A stretch of DNA of 64,000 bases from Collinsella sp. (GCA_019414515.1 DXLX01000015.1:1-64000); one strand, 5' to 3'. Shown: positions 51,386 to 60,660, counted from the first letter of the stretch. A program made the numbers and translations. Notes: generated from the letters alone by a model not told the origin.

Positions 51386-51668
51386 GCGTTGACGGAGAGG
51401 GTTTTGCCCGCCGCGTCGCCGGCAAGAGAGGGAAGGTCATGGGCTGCAAGCCTTCCTGCGGTGACAAGGGCCAAGCGTTCACTCCCGAGCAGCGACCTCA
51501 ACGGGCGCGCGGCCAGCGGCGGCGATGTCCCCAGTAGGGAAGCCGTGAGCCTCGCGACAAGGGGCAAAGAGTGGGCGCGGCGGGCCAGACATCCGTCGGG
51601 TCAAACAAGGTGGTACCGCGGAATTCAACCGTCCTTGGGCAATGCACATGCCCGAGGACGGTTTTTTT
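51386..51668 (+). promoter_or_regulatory. T-box leader (phenylalanine) for pheST
   Basis: The antiterminator box AAGGTGGTACCGCGG (51607-51621) is a perfect T-box match. Stem I contains the AGAGAGGGAAGG bulge region and a CTGCAAGCC terminal loop; a TTC at 51478-51480 is the candidate specifier (Phe). The terminator is CCGTCCTTGGGC (51629-51640) with GCCCGAGGACGG (51650-51661) and seven T residues. Uncharged tRNA-Phe would open expression. A TATCCT -10 (51370-51375) precedes it. Confidence 0.92.
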
Positions 51669-51754
51669 GTTACCGAACCGGGCCGCGTTTTCGCAATGTC
51701 AGACGGCGGCAGCCGCCTCGGCAAGCGGGGAGCGCGAGAGACGAAAGGGAAGAC

Positions 51755-52831
51755 ATGAGCCTGATTGATGATCTGGTCAAACTCGAGGAAGAGGCCAAGG
51801 AGCTCGTCGCAGGCGCCGACGACGCCGCAAAGCTCGAGGCCGCGCGCGTTGAGCTGCTCGGCCGCAAGGGCCGCATCACCGGCCTGATGCGCATGATGGG
51901 CAAGCTCGCCCCCGAGGATCGTCCCATGATGGGCAAGCGCGCCAACGAGATGCGCCAGCTGATCGAGGGCATGCTCGACGAGCGCACCACCGAGATGAAG
52001 GCCGCCGCCCTCAAGCACGCACTCGAGCACGAGGCCGTCGACATCACGCTGCCGGGCATCCGACCGCAGATCGGTCACCAGCACCTGATCAAGCAGATCA
52101 TCGAGGAGGCCGAGGACATCTTCTGCGGTATCGGCTATACCGTCGAGTCCGGCCCCATGGTCGACACCTCCTACTACAACTTCACCGCGCTCAATGCCCC
52201 CATGGATCATCCGAGCCGCTCGGCTCGCGATACCTTCTACGTGGTCGACAACAACCCCGGCAGCGTCGCGCACCCCGAGGCTCACGCCCACGGCGAGTCC
52301 GACGTACTGCTGCGCACCCAGACTTCGGGCGTGCAGATCCACACCATGGAGTCGCAGAGGCCGCCCATCTACATGATCTGCCCGGGCACCGTCTATCGTC
52401 CCGACACGGCCGACGCCTGCCACCTGCCGCAGTTCAACCAGATCGAGGGCCTGGTCGTCGACGAGGGCATCACCTTTGGCGATCTTAAGGGCACGCTCGA
52501 CTACTTTGTTAAGTGCATGTTTGGCGAGGACCGCAAGACGCGCTATCGCCCGCACTTCTTCCCCTTCACCGAGCCTTCCTGCGAGGTGGACGTGAGCTGC
52601 CATGTGTGCGGCGGCAAGGGCTGCAACTTCTGCAAGCACAGCGGCTGGATTGAGATCCTGGGCTGCGGCATGGTCGACCCCAACGTCCTGATTAACTGCG
52701 GCATCGACCCCGAGAAGTACACCGGCTTCGCCTTTGGCATTGGCGCCGAGCGCGTCGCGGCACTGCGCTACGACCTGCCCGACCTGCGCACGTTGATGAC
52801 TGGTGACATGAGGTTCTTGAACCAGTTCTAG
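51755..52831 (+). CDS. pheS: Phenylalanyl-tRNA synthetase alpha chain
   Basis: A 358-residue class II synthetase subunit. The N-terminal coiled coil (1-85) is followed by the catalytic core with motif 2 (FNQIEGLVVDEG) and motif 3 (GFAFGIGAERVAALRY). A small zinc-ribbon-like insertion CHVCGGKGCNFCKHSGW near 285 is present. It joins PheT as an alpha2-beta2 enzyme charging tRNA-Phe. GAAAGGGAAG precedes ATG 51755. Transcription is controlled by the T-box upstream; pheT follows after 63 bp. Confidence 0.97.
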   Translation: MSLIDDLVKLEEEAKELVAGADDAAKLEAARVELLGRKGRITGLMRMMGKLAPEDRPMMGKRANEMRQLIEGMLDERTTEMKAAALKHALEHEAVDITLPGIRPQIGHQHLIKQIIEEAEDIFCGIGYTVESGPMVDTSYYNFTALNAPMDHPSRSARDTFYVVDNNPGSVAHPEAHAHGESDVLLRTQTSGVQIHTMESQRPPIYMICPGTVYRPDTADACHLPQFNQIEGLVVDEGITFGDLKGTLDYFVKCMFGEDRKTRYRPHFFPFTEPSCEVDVSCHVCGGKGCNFCKHSGWIEILGCGMVDPNVLINCGIDPEKYTGFAFGIGAERVAALRYDLPDLRTLMTGDMRFLNQF

Positions 52832-52894
52832 AACGCTTTCTTCTTAGTTGCAGTTTCCGGCTCAAAGCCGCATTTATGAAAGGAGACCAGTTAG

Positions 52895-55348
52895 ATGCGC
52901 GTTTCTTACGACTGGCTCAAGACCATGATCGATATTCCGGAGGATCCCAAGACCCTTTCGGACGAATATATCCGTACCGGCACCGAGGTCGAGGCAATCG
53001 ACACCGTGGGCGAGTCCTTCGACCACGTGGTGACTGCCAAGGTGCTCACCAAGACCCCGCACCCCGATAGCGACCACATGTATGTGTGCTCGGTCGACGT
53101 GGGCGACAAGAACCTCGACGCCGACGGCAACCCCGCCCCGCTGCAGATCGTCTGCGGCGCGCAGAACTTCGAGGCCGGCGACCACATCGTCACGGCCATG
53201 ATCGGCGCCGTGCTTCCCGGCGACGTCAAGATCAAGAAGAGCAAGCTTCGCGGCGTCGTGTCCATGGGCATGAACTGCTCCGCGCGCGAGCTCGGCCTGG
53301 GCGGCGACCACTCCGGCATCATGATCCTGCCCGAGGATACGCCCTGCGGCATGCCGTTTGCCGAGTACGTGGGCTCGAGCGACACCGTGCTCGACTGCGA
53401 GATCACGCCCAACCGTCCCGACTGCCTGTCCATGATCGGCATGGCCCGCGAGACCGGCGCCATTTTCGACCGCGATTTCCACGTTGAGCTGCCCGCCATC
53501 AAGGCCGAGACCGGCCGCGCGACCGACGACGAGCTTTCGGTCGAGATTGCCGACGAGGGCCTGTGCGATCGCTATGTCGCCCGCATCGTGCGCAACGTGA
53601 AGGTCGGCCCCTCGCCCGACTGGATGGTCAAGCGCCTCAACGCCCTGGGCGTGCGCCCGCACAACAACATCGTCGACATCACCAACTACGTGATGATGCT
53701 CACCGGTCAGCCGCTGCACGCCTTTGACCTGGACACCTTTGCCGAGCGCGAGGGCAGGCGTCGCGTGGTGGTTCGCGCCGCCCAACAGGACGAGAAGTTT
53801 ACGACCCTCGACGGCGAGGAGCGCACGCTCGACGCCGGCATGGGCCTCATCACCGACGGCGAGCGTCCCGTGGCGCTGGCCGGCGTTATGGGCGGCATGG
53901 ATTCCGAGATCGAGGACGACACCGTCGACGTGATGGTCGAGAGCGCCTGCTTCAACGCCGGTCGCACCTCGCACACCAGCCGCGATCTGTCGCTGATCTC
54001 CGACGCCTCCATTCGCTTTGAGCGTCAGGTCGATGAGACCGGTTGCGTGGATGTCGCCAACGTTACCTGCGCGCTGATCGAGGAGATCGCCGGCGGCGAG
54101 GTTGCTCCCGGCTATGTCGACGTGTTCCCTGCGCCCAAGACCATCGACAGCATCAAGCTGCGCTTGGCCCGCGTGCACGCCATCTGTGGCGCCGACATCG
54201 AGCCTGACTTTATCGAGCGCTCGCTCACCCGCCTGGGCTGCACCGTCGAGCGCGACGGCGAGGACTTTATGGTCACTCCGCCGAGCTTCCGCCCCGACCT
54301 GCCGCGCGAGATTGACCTGATCGAGGAGGTCCTGCGCCTGTGGGGCATGGGCCGTGTGACGGCGACCATCCCAGCTGCCAAGAACCACATCGGCGGCTTG
54401 ACCCGCGAGCAGAAGCTCACCCGCAAGGTCGGCGAGATCCTGCGCGCCTGCGGCCTCAACGAGACCACGACCTTTGGCTTTGCCGCCCCGGGCGACTTGG
54501 AGAAGATTGGCATGTCCACCGAGGGCCGCGGCTGCCCCGTGGTGCTCATGAACCCGCTGGTAGCCGAGCAGACCGAGATGCGTCGTTCGCTGCTGCCGGG
54601 CCTGCTGCAGTCTGTGGCCTATAACGAGGCCCACGGCACGCCCAACGTGCACCTGTACGAGGTCGGCAGCCTGTTCCATGGCCGCGAGAACGCCAGCCTG
54701 CCCAAGGAGACTAAGTCCGTGGCGGGCGTGCTCTCGGGCCAGTGGAGCGAGCAGTCTTGGACCATGAAGTACCGCAAGCTGCGCTTCTTCTTTGGCAAGG
54801 GCATTGTCGAGGAGCTGCTCGCCCAGCTGCGCATCGAGAAGGTTCGCTTCCGTCCCGTCGAGGGCGAGGGCTACGCTTTCTTGCAGCCGGGTCGTGCGGC
54901 CGAGGTTCTGTCCGGCGGCACCGTGTTGGGCTGGGTTGGCGAGATCCACCCCGAGGCGCGCGAAGCCATGGGCATCGATGAGGTCGTCGTTGCCTTTGAG
55001 CTCGATCTGGACAAGCTGATCAAGGGCGCTCGCAACCAGGAGAACTACCGCGAGTTCTCGCAGTATCCGGCTGTCGAGCACGACCTGGCTATCGTGGTCG
55101 ATAACTCCGTGACCTGCGAGGATCTTGAGCGCCGCATTACCAGCGCCGGTGGCAAGCTGCTCGAGGGCGTGCGCCTGTTCGACGTCTACCGCGATCCCAT
55201 CCGCATCGGAGCGGGCAAGAAGTCCATGGCCTTTGCGCTTACATATCGCTCCGACGACCACACGCTCACCAGCGAAGAGGTCGAGAAGGCGCACCAGAAG
55301 ATCGTCACCAAGGTGTGCAAGGGCGTAAACGGCGAGGTCCGCGGCTAG
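52895..55348 (+). CDS. pheT: Phenylalanyl-tRNA synthetase beta chain
   Basis: An 817-residue subunit of full length: the N-terminal EMAP-like tRNA-binding domain (about 40-150, including LRGVVSMGMNCSARELGLGG), B3/B4 editing domain (about 200-380), B5, the catalytic-like core (NPLVAEQTEMRRSLLPGLL near 550) and the C-terminal anticodon-binding B8 domain (FSQYPAVEHDLAIV to the end). The second-site editing region removes Tyr-tRNA-Phe. GAAAGGAG precedes ATG 52895. It is co-transcribed with pheS. Confidence 0.97.
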   Translation: MRVSYDWLKTMIDIPEDPKTLSDEYIRTGTEVEAIDTVGESFDHVVTAKVLTKTPHPDSDHMYVCSVDVGDKNLDADGNPAPLQIVCGAQNFEAGDHIVTAMIGAVLPGDVKIKKSKLRGVVSMGMNCSARELGLGGDHSGIMILPEDTPCGMPFAEYVGSSDTVLDCEITPNRPDCLSMIGMARETGAIFDRDFHVELPAIKAETGRATDDELSVEIADEGLCDRYVARIVRNVKVGPSPDWMVKRLNALGVRPHNNIVDITNYVMMLTGQPLHAFDLDTFAEREGRRRVVVRAAQQDEKFTTLDGEERTLDAGMGLITDGERPVALAGVMGGMDSEIEDDTVDVMVESACFNAGRTSHTSRDLSLISDASIRFERQVDETGCVDVANVTCALIEEIAGGEVAPGYVDVFPAPKTIDSIKLRLARVHAICGADIEPDFIERSLTRLGCTVERDGEDFMVTPPSFRPDLPREIDLIEEVLRLWGMGRVTATIPAAKNHIGGLTREQKLTRKVGEILRACGLNETTTFGFAAPGDLEKIGMSTEGRGCPVVLMNPLVAEQTEMRRSLLPGLLQSVAYNEAHGTPNVHLYEVGSLFHGRENASLPKETKSVAGVLSGQWSEQSWTMKYRKLRFFFGKGIVEELLAQLRIEKVRFRPVEGEGYAFLQPGRAAEVLSGGTVLGWVGEIHPEAREAMGIDEVVVAFELDLDKLIKGARNQENYREFSQYPAVEHDLAIVVDNSVTCEDLERRITSAGGKLLEGVRLFDVYRDPIRIGAGKKSMAFALTYRSDDHTLTSEEVEKAHQKIVTKVCKGVNGEVRG

Positions 55349-55456
55349 GGCTTGCGCCGGGTATAGGCCAGCGGTGGCTGCCGCCGAGTCCTACGTGACT
55401 GCTATGCTCGATATAAGGCGCTGCTGAGCCTGCATATATGACACGCGCATTACATA

Positions 55457-55490
55457 ACGGCGTGCTGCTTTGTCGGCAGTGCGCCGTTTT
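55457..55490 (+). terminator. Terminator after pheT
   Basis: AACGGCGTGCTGC (55457-55469) pairs imperfectly with GCAGTGCGCCGTT (55476-55488), followed by a T-run. It also overlaps the -35 region of the cbiM promoter. Confidence 0.7.
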
Positions 55491-55498
55491 GCTATGAT
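55470..55498 (+). promoter_or_regulatory. Promoter of the cobalt/nickel transporter operon
   Basis: TTGTCG (55470-55475) and TATGAT (55493-55498) with a 17-bp spacer. Confidence 0.6.
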
Positions 55499-55508
55499 AG
55501 CCCGCGGC

Positions 55509-55536
55509 GTGTTACGAATCTGACATTACGTAACAC
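55509..55536 (+). promoter_or_regulatory. Probable metal-regulator operator
   Basis: GTGTTACG (55509-55516) and CGTAACAC (55529-55536) form an 8-bp perfect dyad with 12 bases between. It covers the predicted transcription start, where a repressor would act. No cobalamin riboswitch motif is seen. Confidence 0.6.
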
Positions 55537-55593
55537 TGACAAGGTGATTTTAGCGGCGTTGCAATTCCGCGCGCCGATAACCGGGAGGCGTAT

Positions 55594-56676
55594 ATGCACA
55601 TTCCAGACAACTACCTGTCCCCGCAGACCGATGCCGTCATGGCGGTGGCGATGGTGCCCGTATGGGTTCACTGCATCAAAAAGGTGCGCGCCACGCTCGA
55701 TCGCGAGCATATGGCGTTCCTGGGCATCTGCGCCGCGTTCTCCTTTTTGCTCATGATGTTCAACGTGCCGCTGCCCGGCGGCACCACTGGTCACGCCGTT
55801 GGCGGCGCGCTCATCGCGCTGCTGCTGGGCCCCGAGTCCGCGGCTATCGCTGTCTCGGTCGCGCTGGCGCTGCAGGCGCTGCTGTTTGGCGACGGCGGCG
55901 TTCTGTCGTTTGGCGCCAACTGCTTTAACATGGCCTTTGTGCTGCCGTTTGTCGCTGCTATCGTGTTCCGTGCGCTCAACAGCCGTCTGCACGACAAGAG
56001 CTGGGGCACCTCGGTTTCTGCCATCGTAAGCGGCTGGGTTGGCCTGTGCCTGGCGGCCCTGTGCGCGGCGGTCGAGTTCGGTATTCAGCCGATGCTCTTT
56101 ACCAATGCTTCGGGCGCGCCGCTGTACTGCCCCTTCCCGCTGTCCGTGGCTATTCCGGCCATGTTGATCCCGCATATGCTGGTTGCCGGCGTGGTCGAGG
56201 GCGTGGCGACGGCTGCGATCTACGGTTTCATTAAGAAGACGGCGCCGAGCATTATCGTCGGGCCCGAGGCCGTCGATGGCCAGCTTGCCGCCGATGGTAC
56301 CGCCAAGAAGACTTCCCTGATTCCCACGCTCATTCTGGTCGCCGTGCTCGTGGTGGCCACGCCGCTGGGCCTGCTGGCCACCGGAGACGCCTGGGGCGAG
56401 TGGGACGCCGAGGGCGCCGCGACTGCCGTTCAGGAGGCTGGCGACGACAGCCTGCAGGCTTCGGTCGGCCTCGATACCCCGACCTTTGCCGACGCGCTGC
56501 CCACGGGTGATTACCTGCAGGCCTATTCCGAGGAACAGGGCCTTGGCTTTGCCGGCCAGGCTGCCATGTATATCCTTTCCGGTGTGATTGGCGTGGCGGT
56601 GCTCACCATCGCATTCCGCCTGATTTCGCTGACGGTCAAGGAAAGCGGTGCTCATGGCAATAGCCGAGCTGCCTAG
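55594..56676 (+). CDS. cbiM: Cobalt/nickel ECF transporter substrate-binding subunit CbiM with CbiN-like end
   Basis: A 360-residue membrane protein. The free N terminus Met-His-Ile (MHIPDNYLSP) is the metal-binding hallmark of CbiM/NikM, and GGTTGHAVGGALIALLLGP and GDGGVLSFGANCFNMA are conserved core motifs. After the core (about residue 225), a linker and two further helices with an acidic loop (DAWGEWDAEGAA) resemble the CbiN/PDGLE subunit, so M and N are fused. The metal (Co or Ni) cannot be fixed from sequence. It heads an operon with cbiQ (23-bp overlap) and cbiO. Confidence 0.92.
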   Translation: MHIPDNYLSPQTDAVMAVAMVPVWVHCIKKVRATLDREHMAFLGICAAFSFLLMMFNVPLPGGTTGHAVGGALIALLLGPESAAIAVSVALALQALLFGDGGVLSFGANCFNMAFVLPFVAAIVFRALNSRLHDKSWGTSVSAIVSGWVGLCLAALCAAVEFGIQPMLFTNASGAPLYCPFPLSVAIPAMLIPHMLVAGVVEGVATAAIYGFIKKTAPSIIVGPEAVDGQLAADGTAKKTSLIPTLILVAVLVVATPLGLLATGDAWGEWDAEGAATAVQEAGDDSLQASVGLDTPTFADALPTGDYLQAYSEEQGLGFAGQAAMYILSGVIGVAVLTIAFRLISLTVKESGAHGNSRAA

Positions 56677-57490
56677 CTGGCTTGCGGCCGAGGAGCGATA
56701 CGAGCCCGCGGGGTTTCGGCATCGTGTGATGCAAAAGAATGTCCTGCACCTGGCGAGCCTGCTTGAGCGGGTTCGCCTGGGTGGAGGTGCGCACGAGGGC
56801 GGGTCGATGGTCGACCGCGCCCTTTCTTGCGTTTCGGCTCCGGTGCGTCTGGTGGGGATGTTCGTTTGCGTCCTGTGCGTGTGTCTGACGCAAAGCCCGC
56901 TGTACCTGATGTTGATGGCGGCAATCGCGTTGGTGTTGGTCGCGGTGCGCCCTGCACGCGGGCTGCGCGCGACCTTTGTACCGGCGCTCGGCGCCACGGG
57001 GCTTGCGGCGGCTCTGACACTGCCTGCCCTGCTGCTGGGCGCGTCTGCCACGGGCACCATGCTCAAGATCGCGCTCAAGACGTTTATTAATGTGTCGCTG
57101 GTGCTGGGCGTTTCGTGGACCCTCACGTGGAGTCGCATGTCGGCGGCGCTCAAGATGCTGCATCTACCCGACGAAGTTATCTTTACGTTTGATATGGCGC
57201 TCAAGCACATCGAGGTACTGGGTCGCACGGCGCACAGTCTGTGCGAATCGGTCATGCTGCGCAGCGTTGGCCGTGCGCCTGAGGGATTTTCGCGTACCGA
57301 TTCGATCGCGGGTATCATGGGCATGACCTTTATCAAGGCGATGGAATGCAGCCGCGCGATGGACGAGGCCATGCTCTGCCGTGGCTTTGCCGGTGCGTAT
57401 CCGGCTCCCGCGCGCGCCGGGTTTGGCTGGCGCGATGCGGTCTATGCGGCCGGCGTGGCGCTGCTGGCAGTGTTGTGCGCCGTGCTGTAG
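56654..57490 (+). CDS. cbiQ: ECF transporter transmembrane component CbiQ
   Basis: A 278-residue T-component with about five helices and the two Ala-Arg-Gly-type coupling motifs, one visible as AMDEAMLCRGFAG near 238. It couples the ATPase to CbiM. ATG 56654 overlaps the end of cbiM by 23 bp and has GGAAAGCGG upstream; translational coupling is likely. A GTG at 56648 is the alternative. Length and position in the operon match the family. Confidence 0.9.
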   Translation: MAIAELPSWLAAEERYEPAGFRHRVMQKNVLHLASLLERVRLGGGAHEGGSMVDRALSCVSAPVRLVGMFVCVLCVCLTQSPLYLMLMAAIALVLVAVRPARGLRATFVPALGATGLAAALTLPALLLGASATGTMLKIALKTFINVSLVLGVSWTLTWSRMSAALKMLHLPDEVIFTFDMALKHIEVLGRTAHSLCESVMLRSVGRAPEGFSRTDSIAGIMGMTFIKAMECSRAMDEAMLCRGFAGAYPAPARAGFGWRDAVYAAGVALLAVLCAVL

Positions 57491-57536
57491 GCACTGCTGG
57501 TTTCGGCTGGGGATGCAAATAGGGAAGGGCGACGTT

Positions 57537-58307
57537 TTGGCAAACGATACGAATAACGCGATGGGTGCGAGCGGTGCTGCCGGCGCCGAGGTCACGCCGC
57601 TCATCGAGTTTCGCGACGTGGTGTTTTCCTATGCGGGTCATACGGTGGTTGACGGTGTTTCATTGCAGGTGAACCGTGGGGAGCTCGTTGCTCTGCTCGG
57701 TCCCAACGGCTGCGGCAAGACGACGATTATGCGTCTTATCAACGGCCTTGAGCTTGCGGACGCGGGTGCGTACCTGTTCGACGGGCATGCGGTCGATGCG
57801 GCATATCTCAAGGATTCCGCGACGGCCCAGCGGTTCCATCAGCGCGTGGGCTTTGTGTTCCAAAACGCCGATGCGCAGCTCTTTTGTGCCACGGTCGGCG
57901 AGGAAGTCGCGTTTGGCCCGGCTCAAATGGGGCTGCCGGCAGACGAGCTCGAGCGCCGCGTCCGCGATGCCATGGAGCTGTTCCAGGTTGCCGATCTTGC
58001 CGACGTCTCTCCCTATCAGCTCTCGGGCGGGCAAAAGAAGCGCGTTGCGCTGGCTGCGGTGGTGTCGATGAACCCGGATATCCTGGTGCTCGACGAGCCC
58101 ACCAACGGACTTGACGAGGACTCGTGCGACATCGTGGTCAACTTTCTACTGGCCTATGTTGCTGCTGGCAAGACGGTCTTGATGAGCACACACCATCAGG
58201 ATTTGGTGCGGCGCCTGGGTGCCCGCGCCATCTATATTGATCGATATCACCATGTGGTTGAGGCGCCGGTGTCGTCGTATGGAACCGAGAGCGGCGCTGC
58301 GGAATAG
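57537..58307 (+). CDS. cbiO: ECF transporter ATPase CbiO
   Basis: A 256-residue ATPase: Walker A GPNGCGKTT (near 58), Q-loop FVFQNADAQLF, signature LSGGQKKR and Walker B ILVLDEPT. TTG 57537 with AGGGAAGGG seven bases upstream is preferred; ATG 57513 and ATG 57558 are alternatives, so the start is uncertain. It powers metal uptake with CbiM and CbiQ and lies 46 bp after cbiQ. Confidence 0.93.
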   Translation: MANDTNNAMGASGAAGAEVTPLIEFRDVVFSYAGHTVVDGVSLQVNRGELVALLGPNGCGKTTIMRLINGLELADAGAYLFDGHAVDAAYLKDSATAQRFHQRVGFVFQNADAQLFCATVGEEVAFGPAQMGLPADELERRVRDAMELFQVADLADVSPYQLSGGQKKRVALAAVVSMNPDILVLDEPTNGLDEDSCDIVVNFLLAYVAAGKTVLMSTHHQDLVRRLGARAIYIDRYHHVVEAPVSSYGTESGAAE

Positions 58308-58386
58308 TTGCTGCGTAGAGCGTGCGTAGCCGCCCGCGCGGCTTTGCCGTGATGGTATAGTTATCCAGGTTTTTATGGGGGTGGCT

Positions 58387-59235
58387 ATGCCAAGCTGGAA
58401 CATTCATATCGCTCAGACGGAGCGTTTGCTGGAGCGCAGCGGTGCGCTTGCCAATAGCGTGCGCGACCGCAATGCCTTTTTGTTTGGCTGCGTGGTTCCG
58501 GATATCTTCGTGGGCTATATGGTCCCTGGCATCGCTGATCCCATTCCGTATCGCATTACGCACTTTGCAAAGCCCGAGCCTATCCCTAAGCCTCGTGAGC
58601 ATGAGTTCTGGGATACCTATGTGGCGCCGCTGCTTAAAGGCGCACCCGCGGGCGAACCTGCTGAGGCCACCTCGATTGTCGAGGAACGCGAGCGACTCAA
58701 TCGGGTGCATTATCCCCAACGTTACAAGGACGCCGAGCCGGTTGCCGGTCCCGGCGCCTGTGAGTTTTCGCTCGCGCCCGATGACGTGGCGCAGTCGCTG
58801 CTCGATCTGACGCTGGGCGTTTGGTCTCACCTTGTGGCCGATACTGTGTGGAATACCCGCGTGAACCAGTACCTGGAGGCGCACGGCGGCAAGCCGTGCG
58901 AGGAATTCCGCATTAAAAAGCAAGGCGACTTTGACTGGTTTGGCAAGACGCTCAGCATTGTTTCGATTCCGCGCGCGACCGATCGCCTCTATACTGCGGC
59001 GACGCGTTTTGGTCAGTATCCCATCCATAAGGAGTATGTGCTCAAGACCATCGGCGTCATGCACGAGATTGTACGCGAAAACCCCGGCGAGCCCGATCAT
59101 CCGCCGTATCGCTTGCTAACCGAGGAGTTCTTCGACGCAACGTTTACCGAGGTCATCGAGCTGACCAAGGCGGGATTTGCCGCCCGCGTCGCATCACCCA
59201 GTGTGCCTGCTCTGCCCCTGATCGCTAGCTGCTAG
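58387..59235 (+). CDS. Zinc-dependent phospholipase C-like protein
   Basis: A 282-residue cytoplasmic-looking protein of the zinc-dependent phospholipase C-like group, judged by the N-terminal PSWNIHIAQTERLL (potential Trp/His metal ligands), GCVVPDIFVGY with Asp and the central LGVWSHLVADTVWN with His and Asp. Other potential ligands are His in RITHF and EHEFWDTY. No signal peptide is seen, which is odd for a true secreted phospholipase, so the substrate is unknown. GGGGGTGG precedes ATG 58387. It follows cbiO by 79 bp after a weak hairpin (58328-58343). Confidence 0.75.
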   Translation: MPSWNIHIAQTERLLERSGALANSVRDRNAFLFGCVVPDIFVGYMVPGIADPIPYRITHFAKPEPIPKPREHEFWDTYVAPLLKGAPAGEPAEATSIVEERERLNRVHYPQRYKDAEPVAGPGACEFSLAPDDVAQSLLDLTLGVWSHLVADTVWNTRVNQYLEAHGGKPCEEFRIKKQGDFDWFGKTLSIVSIPRATDRLYTAATRFGQYPIHKEYVLKTIGVMHEIVRENPGEPDHPPYRLLTEEFFDATFTEVIELTKAGFAARVASPSVPALPLIASC

Positions 59236-60305
59236 CTGGCCGGCTTGACAGCGAACAGCTCATCCCAATCGACAAATAGCTCTTGCCGCAGGGTATCTTC
59301 GGCAGTACGCTCCTGTTTGGTCTTTGGGGTGTAGGGAAGCCCAGCCTTTTTATGGATGAGCTCGGTTATGTGGTCGAAGCTTTTCTTGTCCTTAATCTGG
59401 TCATAGGTGATTTGGATGACGTCGTAGCCCATGCTCGTGAGTGCGGTGGCGCGCTCGGCATCGGAGAGGCTCGCGGCTTCGCTGTCGTGGGCGGAGCGGC
59501 CTTGACATTCCAGAATGACGCCCATGCTGTCGGTGGCGCTTTCGATGAGGATATCGGCGTAACAGCAGGTTTTGTTATACAGCGAACGTGCAGCTTCGCT
59601 GAGTGGGATGCGCGCGTTATTGGTGATGTCGATGCCCAAGCCGCCCTCGTCGCGGGGGAGCGAGATGAGTATGGACGTCTGGACTTCGAAGGGCGAGGCG
59701 GTCTGTCCCGTCATATGTTCGGCGGCCCAGCGGAGCTGCTTAACGCCGCGCAGACCTGCGGCCTGCTTGGCGAACGCGGCGATCTCCCCCGCGCTGAGGA
59801 GCGGCGCGCGCTTCCACAAGTTGGTGTCATTGCCCTTGGTGTCGACAACACGCTTCCAACCACAGTCGGGCGGAATGAGCTTAAGCGAAATAGCTTCATC
59901 GAGTTGTTTTAGCGTTCGCTCGCAGGGCTTAAACACTGCAAAGGAGCCGCACATCTCGTAGCAAGCCATGAGTAACTGGTGGCGTGAGACCTGCGTAGCA
60001 AGGTTGAGCAGTGTGAACTCCGGTGACGTGACATCAAACCCATGCTCAGTCTGCCTAAACGACCCGGGAGGCGGCTCTTGGGTCAGGAGGTGCGATTTAA
60101 ACAGGCTTCGCGACCCGGATTGTGCCCGAGTGAATACAAGCCTGTGAAGCGGTGCGTGAAGCAGGTCTTTTACAACTGCATGACTTCCGAGGCCGCAACA
60201 TCTGCGATCCATATTGCCAAGGCTAATGGCGGGGTAAAGGCCTAATACCTGCGGCGGGATACGGTGATAGTAAAAAGCGGATTGACCGCATAGCGTCAGG
60301 TCCAT
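59232..60305 (-). CDS. AbiEi/DUF559-like nuclease-fold protein, second copy
   Basis: A 357-residue protein. The N-terminal segment (CGQSAFYYHRIPPQVLGLYP, residues 6-25) resembles the AbiEi-type start, and the C-terminal part has an endonuclease-like pattern: FEVQTSILISLPRDEGGLGI, YADILIESATDSMGVILECQ and GYDVIQITYDQIKD. Asp/Glu-x-Gln in ILECQG is the usual place of a PD-(D/E)xK acid and base-like residue. It is distant from the protein at 32469. AGGAGG precedes ATG 60305. It overlaps the phospholipase-like gene stop by 4 bp in convergent orientation. Confidence 0.65.
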   Translation of the reverse strand: MDLTLCGQSAFYYHRIPPQVLGLYPAISLGNMDRRCCGLGSHAVVKDLLHAPLHRLVFTRAQSGSRSLFKSHLLTQEPPPGSFRQTEHGFDVTSPEFTLLNLATQVSRHQLLMACYEMCGSFAVFKPCERTLKQLDEAISLKLIPPDCGWKRVVDTKGNDTNLWKRAPLLSAGEIAAFAKQAAGLRGVKQLRWAAEHMTGQTASPFEVQTSILISLPRDEGGLGIDITNNARIPLSEAARSLYNKTCCYADILIESATDSMGVILECQGRSAHDSEAASLSDAERATALTSMGYDVIQITYDQIKDKKSFDHITELIHKKAGLPYTPKTKQERTAEDTLRQELFVDWDELFAVKPAS

Positions 60306-60356
60306 GATATCCTCCTGGTCGAAATGTGCTTTTGGACCGTGCGATGCCAGCGTCAA

Positions 60357-60484
60357 TTCGGAAGTATGCGGCAAAATCTGAACCCTGTGAGCAGACCTGG
60401 CTTTTAAGGCCAGTTTATCAGGCATTTTGTTGCGAAAAAATGAGGTGTGCTCGGAGGTCTCAGAATTTGCCGCATACTTCCGAA
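60357..60484. repeat. Long palindrome with 25-bp arms, type 9
   Basis: Arms 60357-60381 and 60460-60484 match with one mismatch (opening TTCGGAAGTATGCGGCAAAA). The 78-base loop contains a smaller hairpin (CTGGCTTTTAAGGCCAG). It lies upstream of the nuclease-like gene; 60485-60657 shows no gene. Confidence 0.85.
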
Positions 60485-60660
60485 AAAGCGGTCGATCTGG
60501 CTCTTGCTAAAACGATTTAGCAGCGTCGGGTAAGGTGTGGTTTCGCCATCGGGCGAACACTTTTAGCGCCTGAGGCTTTATTTTTTGGCCTCGAAGGGTG
60601 GATTTTGCGCTTTTGGTAAAGAAATGAGTGCGTGTTTTGCTGTGTGCTGGCATTGGTACA

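Noticed and set aside
52874..55294. 806-codon minus-strand ORF opposite pheT, and similar long frames opposite pyk and the P-type ATPase
   Set aside because: Same shadow effect; the plus-strand or minus-strand partner is a clear known enzyme in each case.
55349..55593. Cobalamin riboswitch before cbiM
   Set aside because: I could not find the B12-box or the conserved loops; the region holds a terminator, promoter and dyad.
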